This document shows positions 59,316 to 64,000 of a DNA stretch of 64,000 bases, in pieces. Position 1 is the stretch's first letter. Every line of letters begins with the position of its first letter. Origin of the DNA: Idiomarina rhizosphaerae (GTDB lineage: Bacteria > Pseudomonadota > Gammaproteobacteria > Enterobacterales > Alteromonadaceae); NCBI RefSeq assembly GCF_024159085.1, contig NZ_JAMZDE010000007.1, forward strand, positions 310,001-374,000, read 5' to 3'. The position numbers and the translations under genes were made by a program. The notes under the pieces are model-generated. The model had not been told where the DNA came from, searched no databases, and saw nothing but the letters and a program-made list of their open reading frames with translations.

Positions 59316-59340
59316 GCGCCCCGCGCTCAGTCTTTTATTT
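59311..59340 (+). terminator. Intrinsic terminator overlapping the astB stop
   Basis: GACTGAGCGC and GCGCTCAGTC are perfect ten-base arms around CCC, followed by TTTTATTT. The astB stop codon lies inside the left arm. Confidence 0.85.
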
Positions 59341-59349
59341 CAGAATGAA

Positions 59350-60867
59350 TTAATCGTTGTCGTTGTGAAGTTCGAGGTTGGCGTCTTCTGAACCGTCACG
59401 ATCGGATCTTGCAACGTCATTACGCGCCGCATGCAAGCGATCTAAGTATTCCTGACTCACATCACCTGTTACGTATTCACCGCTGAAGACCGACGTCTCG
59501 AAGCGCTTAATTGAACGGTTCTCTGCTCCTACCGCATCAATCAAGTCGTCAAGATCCTGGTAAATGAGACCATCAGCCTTAATCATGTCGCGAATTTCTA
59601 TTGCTTCACGCCCATGACCAATCAGCTCGTTAGCACTTGGCATATCAATGCCGTAAACGTTCGGGAAGCGAATTTCCGGAGCCGCTGAAGCAAAATATAC
59701 TTTCTTCGCACCGGCTTCACGAGCCATTTCAATTATCTGCTCTGAAGTTGTTCCACGTACAATTGAGTCATCAACTAACAGAACGTTCTTGCCACGGAAT
59801 TCCGCGCTAATAGCATTTAACTTGCGGCGTACTGATTTCCGTCGCTGAGTCTGCCCCGGCATAATAAAGGTACGACCAATATAACGGTTTTTCACAAAGC
59901 CCTGACGATAAGGCAGGTCCAGCACACTGGCTATCTCTAAAGCGATATCACAGCTGGTTTCAGGAATTGGAATAACCACATCAATATCGAGGTCGGCGTA
60001 ATCACGTTTCAGCTTTTCGCCCAGCTTACGTCCCATGTTAACCCTTGATGCATACACCGAAATACCATCGATAAATGAGTCAGGACGAGCAAAATAAACG
60101 TACTCGAAAATACATGGACAATGCATAGGTTTATCGGCGCACTGGCGCGAATACAGTTTACCGTCGTTAGTAATATAAATAGCTTCGCCAGGCTCAACAT
60201 CTCGCACATATTTAAAGCCGGTGCCATCAATGGCAACGCTTTCAGAGGCAACTATGTACTCCTCGCCTTCTTCGGTATCACGCTTGCCCAGAGCTAAAGG
60301 ACGAATGCCCCATGGGTCACGAAAAGCCACCATGCCATGCCCCAGGATCATTGCTACCACAGCATAAGCACCACGCACCTGACGGTGAACCGCAGTCATG
60401 GTGCGAAAGACATCTTCTTCGCTCAAGGTTAAGCTTTCATTTTTGTCCAACTCATTGGCAAAAACGTTCAGCAAAATTTCCGAGTCGGAGGTGGTATTGA
60501 TATGCCGACGGGCAGTTTGAAACAAATGCTCCTGAACGTCTGCAGCATTGGTTAAGTTGCCGTTGTGCGCCATGGCAATACCAAAAGGCGAGTTAACATA
60601 GAATGGCTGCGCTTCTGCTGAGCTCGAACTTCCGGCTGTAGGATAACGCACATGACCGATACCGACGTTACCTGACAACCGGTGCATGTGACGTGTATGG
60701 AACACATCCCGCACAAGTCCGTTGGCTTTTCTTAAACGCAAAGTACAGTGTTCATCAACTGTCATAATACCAGCGGCGTCCTGGCCACGATGTTGAAGCA
60801 TGGTTAACCCATCGTAAAGCGCTTGGTTAACAGGCTGCTTACCAACAATACCAACAATACCACACAT
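59350..60867 (-). CDS. purF: Amidophosphoribosyltransferase
   Basis: PurF catalyses the first committed step of purine synthesis, transferring glutamine ammonia to PRPP. The 505-residue product begins MCGIVGIVG with nucleophile Cys2 directly after Met, so no propeptide. The glutaminase domain contains [11 protein letters not shown] and AHNGNLTNA, and the transferase domain the PRPP loop [13 protein letters not shown] near residue 370. It ends the accD-folC-dedD-cvpA-purF operon, 14 bases after cvpA. Confidence 0.98.
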   Translation of the reverse strand: MCGIVGIVGKQPVNQALYDGLTMLQHRGQDAAGIMTVDEHCTLRLRKANGLVRDVFHTRHMHRLSGNVGIGHVRYPTAGSSSSAEAQPFYVNSPFGIAMAHNGNLTNAADVQEHLFQTARRHINTTSDSEILLNVFANELDKNESLTLSEEDVFRTMTAVHRQVRGAYAVVAMILGHGMVAFRDPWGIRPLALGKRDTEEGEEYIVASESVAIDGTGFKYVRDVEPGEAIYITNDGKLYSRQCADKPMHCPCIFEYVYFARPDSFIDGISVYASRVNMGRKLGEKLKRDYADLDIDVVIPIPETSCDIALEIASVLDLPYRQGFVKNRYIGRTFIMPGQTQRRKSVRRKLNAISAEFRGKNVLLVDDSIVRGTTSEQIIEMAREAGAKKVYFASAAPEIRFPNVYGIDMPSANELIGHGREAIEIRDMIKADGLIYQDLDDLIDAVGAENRSIKRFETSVFSGEYVTGDVSQEYLDRLHAARNDVARSDRDGSEDANLELHNDND

Positions 60868-60881
60868 GTCTTTTCACCTTT

Positions 60882-61376
60882 TTATACAGGTTGAGGGACT
60901 AAAAAACTGGAGCTGTTTTCCAGATAGCTGAAAAACCACTGAATAAATACACCGAAATGAGGAATTAATACGGACTCCTTCCACCAGTTACTGGAAGATA
61001 AAGTGGTGAAGGAATCGATAAAGAATAATAAGGCACTGACAATTAGCACTCCGCGTAAAGCGCCAAAGACCAAACCAAGTACCCGGTCGGTACCGGATAA
61101 GCCGGTATGATGAACTAATTGAGACAGAATATAGTTAATAATAGCGCCCAGAATAAGTGTCGCTACGAATAGTGCGGCAATAGCGGCTGCATTTCTGACC
61201 AGCGGGTCACCAATTTGGGTAAAGTATACCGCAAGATCTTCGTAGAACTGACTAGCGATAAAAAAAGCAGCTATCCAGATGGCCAGAGACACGGCTTCTT
61301 TAACAAACCCTCTTACCAGGCTGATAAGCGTAGAAAGGCCGATAACAATAATAATGGCGTAGTCAATCCAGAGCAT
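60882..61376 (-). CDS. cvpA: CvpA family membrane protein
   Basis: The 164-residue inner-membrane protein has four predicted helices (about 5-22, 30-45, 62-85 and 100-122) and the family motifs [20 protein letters not shown] and [14 protein letters not shown]. CvpA is required for colicin V production in E. coli and contributes to envelope stress resistance, though its biochemical function is unsettled. It sits directly upstream of purF as in E. coli. Confidence 0.94.
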   Translation of the reverse strand: MLWIDYAIIIVIGLSTLISLVRGFVKEAVSLAIWIAAFFIASQFYEDLAVYFTQIGDPLVRNAAAIAALFVATLILGAIINYILSQLVHHTGLSGTDRVLGLVFGALRGVLIVSALLFFIDSFTTLSSSNWWKESVLIPHFGVFIQWFFSYLENSSSFLVPQPV

Positions 61377-61465
61377 AATGACTCACAATTGCTGGGCTAA
61401 AGACGCGGGCGATTTTAACAGAATGCGATTCATAATGTGATTTCTTTTCGCATATATTGCAAAAC

Positions 61466-62011
61466 TCATGGCCGGTAAGTAATGACCTTACCCTCAAGGC
61501 CAGTTAATTCTTTTAACGGCGTCAGTTGCTTTTCAAGTTCTGTTTTTGACGTATCCGGACCAACCAATACACGGATCAAAGAGCCTCCGGACGTCTCTTG
61601 AGAGTATGCGGCAAAGCCTTTTGCCTGTAGCTGTGAAATAAGCCGCTTAACACTATCTTCCTGACTAAAAGCACCTAACTGAATAACCCAGGCTTTACCA
61701 TCGACCGCGAACTCGGCTGGCTCACGTGGTGGAGCTTGTACATTGCTGTCCTCCTGAACCGAAGCGGCCTCATCTGCTGTCTTCTCAACATTTGATGACG
61801 CTTCTTCAACTGTAACGGGCTCTGCTACTGTTGTATCTGAGAGAGTTTCTGGTTTCTGCAGCTGCTCCTCTACTGCGGGCTTTAATGGAATGGTTTCCAT
61901 TGGTTCCACAGGCTCTTTCTTTTCGCCATCAAGCACATCTGGAATAATGATCACGGCTAACGCCACAAGTATTAAAGTGCCAACGAGACGATTTTGTAGA
62001 GGACTGGACAA
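61466..62011 (-). CDS. dedD: SPOR-domain cell division protein (DedD-like)
   Basis: The 181-residue product has a short cytoplasmic end, one membrane helix (about 10-26), an acidic E/P/V-rich periplasmic linker, and a C-terminal SPOR domain (about 105-180, KAWVIQLGAFSQEDSV) that binds denuded septal peptidoglycan. The TTG at 62011 is preferred, with AGGAG seven bases upstream; an earlier TTG at 62017 overlapping the folC stop has AGGAG only one base away. Position between folC and cvpA supports DedD. Confidence 0.88.
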   Translation of the reverse strand: MSSPLQNRLVGTLILVALAVIIIPDVLDGEKKEPVEPMETIPLKPAVEEQLQKPETLSDTTVAEPVTVEEASSNVEKTADEAASVQEDSNVQAPPREPAEFAVDGKAWVIQLGAFSQEDSVKRLISQLQAKGFAAYSQETSGGSLIRVLVGPDTSKTELEKQLTPLKELTGLEGKVITYRP

Positions 62012-62013
62012 AC

Positions 62014-63306
62014 TCAAACTCCTTTTAGGTACGCGTTAATTCTCGCTACAGTGTAAAACGAGCCGAAGCCGAAAACCAGAGCCTTGCCATCATTCATTTG
62101 CCATTGCTGCGCTGCTGTAACTGCGGCTGCAAACGCCTGCTCCACCGATTCAAACGGGTAACAGGATTCTGTAGGTAATTTAGCACTGATCACCAAGTTA
62201 TCCGCAGTTTCACCACGAGGTTCCGACAATGAACCAAGGTACCAGGAAAAAATCTGGGAACTCAATGCGTTAGCGACACCGGCATGGTCTTTGTCACTTA
62301 ACATCCCCACAACAGCAAAAACTTTATGTTGTGGATAAAACTTATTCAAATAGCGACTGGCATAAACTGCAGCCTGAGGATTATGAGCAACATCCAACAA
62401 GACTTCCGTACCATTAACGCCATGATATTGCATTCGCCCCGGCAAACTTGCCTGCGTAATACCGTCGCGAATAGCCGATAAGCTAACGGGTAACGGCAAT
62501 TGTTCGATAGCCGCAATGGCTGTTGACGCATTGATAAGAGGCAGTTTGGGTAACGGTAAGTCATTCAATTGGGTGTTCTGACTACGATAACTCCAGCTTT
62601 CATTGTATTCGGTGCGATGAAAGTCACGCCCGACTTGATAAAGCTTAGCCCCAATGCGCTCTGCATTTTCTGCAATACTGGCCGTTGGATTCGGTTCACC
62701 GCAAATTAAAGGTTTACCCGCCCTGGCAATACCAACTTTTTCATACCCAATTTGTTCACGATTATTTCCGAGAAAAGCAATATGATCGATGCCGATGCTG
62801 GTGACCACAGCCACGTCAGCGTCAACACAGTTAACGGCGTCTAACCGTCCCCCGAGGCCTACCTCAAGAATAGCGACATCCGGAGACTGGCGACCCATTA
62901 ACCAAAGCGCCGCTAAAGTACCAAACTCAAAATAAGTTAATGACGTATTGTTACGAGCCTGCTCAATAGCATGAAATGCTTTAACGTGTTCGGAGTCAGG
63001 CAATTCTTGAGCATTAACCCGAACCCGCTCGCGATACTCGGTAATATGCGGGGAGGTATAAACGCCGGTAGTGTAGCCCGCCGCCTGCAGAATGGTTTCC
63101 AGATAGCAAACTGTTGAGCCTTTACCATTGGTTCCGCTAACCGTTATGACTAAAGGTGCGGGCTTTAATACGCCGGCATTAGCAGCGACTCTGGCTACAC
63201 GTTCCAGACCCATATCAATATTTTTCGGATGAAGTTTTTCGAGGTAGGTCAGCCACTCCTGCAGTGATGCTGTCACCGCAGGAGCTGATAAAGATATTTC
63301 CGCCAT
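62014..63306 (-). CDS. folC: Dihydrofolate synthase/folylpolyglutamate synthase
   Basis: FolC adds glutamate to dihydropteroate and then to folates. The 430-residue Mur-ligase-like protein has the P-loop VSGTNGKGSTV near residue 55, the ILEVGLGGRLDAVN loop near 145, SIGIDHIAFLG and the C-terminal LLDVAHNPQA. Its ATG overlaps the accD stop (TAATG). Confidence 0.97.
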   Translation of the reverse strand: MAEISLSAPAVTASLQEWLTYLEKLHPKNIDMGLERVARVAANAGVLKPAPLVITVSGTNGKGSTVCYLETILQAAGYTTGVYTSPHITEYRERVRVNAQELPDSEHVKAFHAIEQARNNTSLTYFEFGTLAALWLMGRQSPDVAILEVGLGGRLDAVNCVDADVAVVTSIGIDHIAFLGNNREQIGYEKVGIARAGKPLICGEPNPTASIAENAERIGAKLYQVGRDFHRTEYNESWSYRSQNTQLNDLPLPKLPLINASTAIAAIEQLPLPVSLSAIRDGITQASLPGRMQYHGVNGTEVLLDVAHNPQAAVYASRYLNKFYPQHKVFAVVGMLSDKDHAGVANALSSQIFSWYLGSLSEPRGETADNLVISAKLPTESCYPFESVEQAFAAAVTAAQQWQMNDGKALVFGFGSFYTVARINAYLKGV

Positions 63307-64000
63307 TACTCGTTTACGCTTACTTCCGTAGCTTCGGTAGAAGGTAAGTTTTGCATTTTCGCCAACAAACGGGCAACAGTATCGCGCATATCACGACGGT
63401 CGGTAATCATGTCGATAGCCCCATGTTCCAGCAAGAACTCAGCGCGTTGAAAACCTTCCGGTAAGGTTTGACGAACCGTTTGCTCGATAACTCGAGGTCC
63501 GGCAAAACCGATGAGTGCTTTTGGTTCGGCAATATGAATATCGCCTAACATTGCCAGACTCGCAGAGACACCACCCATGGTCGGGTCGGTTAATATCGAG
63601 ATGAACGGCAGACCTTCTTCGCTCATACGGGCTAAAGCTGCAGATGTCTTGGCCATTTGCATTAACGACATCAGAGCTTCCTGCATACGGGCACCACCGG
63701 AGGCAGAGAAACAGACCAGCGGAATACGATGCTTAAGGCAAACTTCAGCAGCCAGTACAAACTTAGCCCCCACGACCGATGCCATGGAGCCGCCCATAAA
63801 GTTAAAGTCAAAAGCAACCGCAACTAAAGGAACGCCCTTTACGGTACCTTTCTCGGCAATTAATGCGTCGTTCTCGCCCGTGCTTTTTTGTGCGGCAGCA
63901 ATACGGTCTTTGTATTTTTTGGAATCTTTAAAGCGTAGAACATCTTTTGGCTCTAAATCTGTGCCTATTTCTTCGCGATTGTCTTTATCCAAAAAAATAT
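63306..64000 (-). CDS. accD: Acetyl-CoA carboxylase carboxyltransferase beta subunit, 5' end outside window
   Basis: AccD with AccA transfers the carboxyl group from biotin to acetyl-CoA to make malonyl-CoA. The frame is open to the window edge; about 231 C-terminal residues are visible. They include [32 protein letters not shown], the oxyanion segment [20 protein letters not shown], and [15 protein letters not shown]. The N-terminal four-cysteine zinc domain would lie beyond position 64000. An apparent TTG start at 63992 is spurious because homology continues upstream. First gene of accD-folC-dedD-cvpA-purF. Confidence 0.96.
   Translation of the reverse strand, partial: IFLDKDNREEIGTDLEPKDVLRFKDSKKYKDRIAAAQKSTGENDALIAEKGTVKGVPLVAVAFDFNFMGGSMASVVGAKFVLAAEVCLKHRIPLVCFSASGGARMQEALMSLMQMAKTSAALARMSEEGLPFISILTDPTMGGVSASLAMLGDIHIAEPKALIGFAGPRVIEQTVRQTLPEGFQRAEFLLEHGAIDMITDRRDMRDTVARLLAKMQNLPSTEATEVSVNE

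Noticed and set aside
63990-63992. TTG as an internal start of accD
   Set aside because: Homology to AccD continues upstream to the window edge (IFLDKDN), so the gene is simply cut by the window.

Overview
The window is a gene-dense stretch of about 64 kb from a gammaproteobacterial chromosome. GC is moderate (my estimate is in the high forties). Gene content, small intergenic gaps and protein sequences point to Alteromonadales. The combination of glmM-tpiA-secG, a lone astB and a MoxR/Bat operon suggests Idiomarina or a close relative. That placement is inference from recognised protein families and was not checked against a database. I see no prophage, insertion sequence, CRISPR array or plasmid-type region.

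Region 1 (1-10.5 kb) is the conserved translation/envelope block, read on the minus strand: rlmE-ftsH, then folP-glmM, tpiA-secG-tRNA-Leu(GAG)-tRNA-fMet-rimP-nusA-infB. infB is cut by the left edge. Two tandem intrinsic terminators sit between the initiator tRNA and rimP and look like a read-through control point. yhbY faces away from rlmE.

Region 2 (10.5-18.3 kb) holds a small CI-type helix-turn-helix regulator with its own operator-like palindrome, then greA, carB and carA behind an attenuator-like leader. dapB follows, translationally coupled to an acidic amino acid symporter.

Region 3 (18.4-29.2 kb) is a stress module. An M48 lipoprotein protease, dnaJ, dnaK and grpE run leftward, with sigma-32 type promoters before dnaK and grpE. 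nadK, LexA-controlled recN, bamE and a large M16 protease run rightward.

Region 4 (29.3-43.8 kb) has a 1293-residue membrane protein with a periplasmic propeller and cytoplasmic PAS-PAS-GGDEF-EAL domains. Next is fadI-fadJ with a FadR-like operator, then a six-gene MoxR-DUF58-DUF4381-VWA-VWA/TPR-BatD operon.

Region 5 (43.8-53.1 kb) is the proteostasis cluster tig-clpP-clpX-lon-hupB-ppiD on the minus strand, a small conserved protein gene, and a tRNA cluster Pro-Arg-His-Pro.

Region 6 (53.3-64 kb) has folD, an orphan TadE-like gene with a terminator-shaped hairpin inside its 5' end, topA, a lone astB, and the conserved accD-folC-dedD-cvpA-purF operon. accD is cut by the right edge.

Most of the window is ordinary core genome. 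The most interesting unexplained points are the CI-like regulator with its palindrome, the orphan TadE gene and its RNA structures, the metY-rimP and carA leaders, and the repeated GACAGC motifs before moxR.
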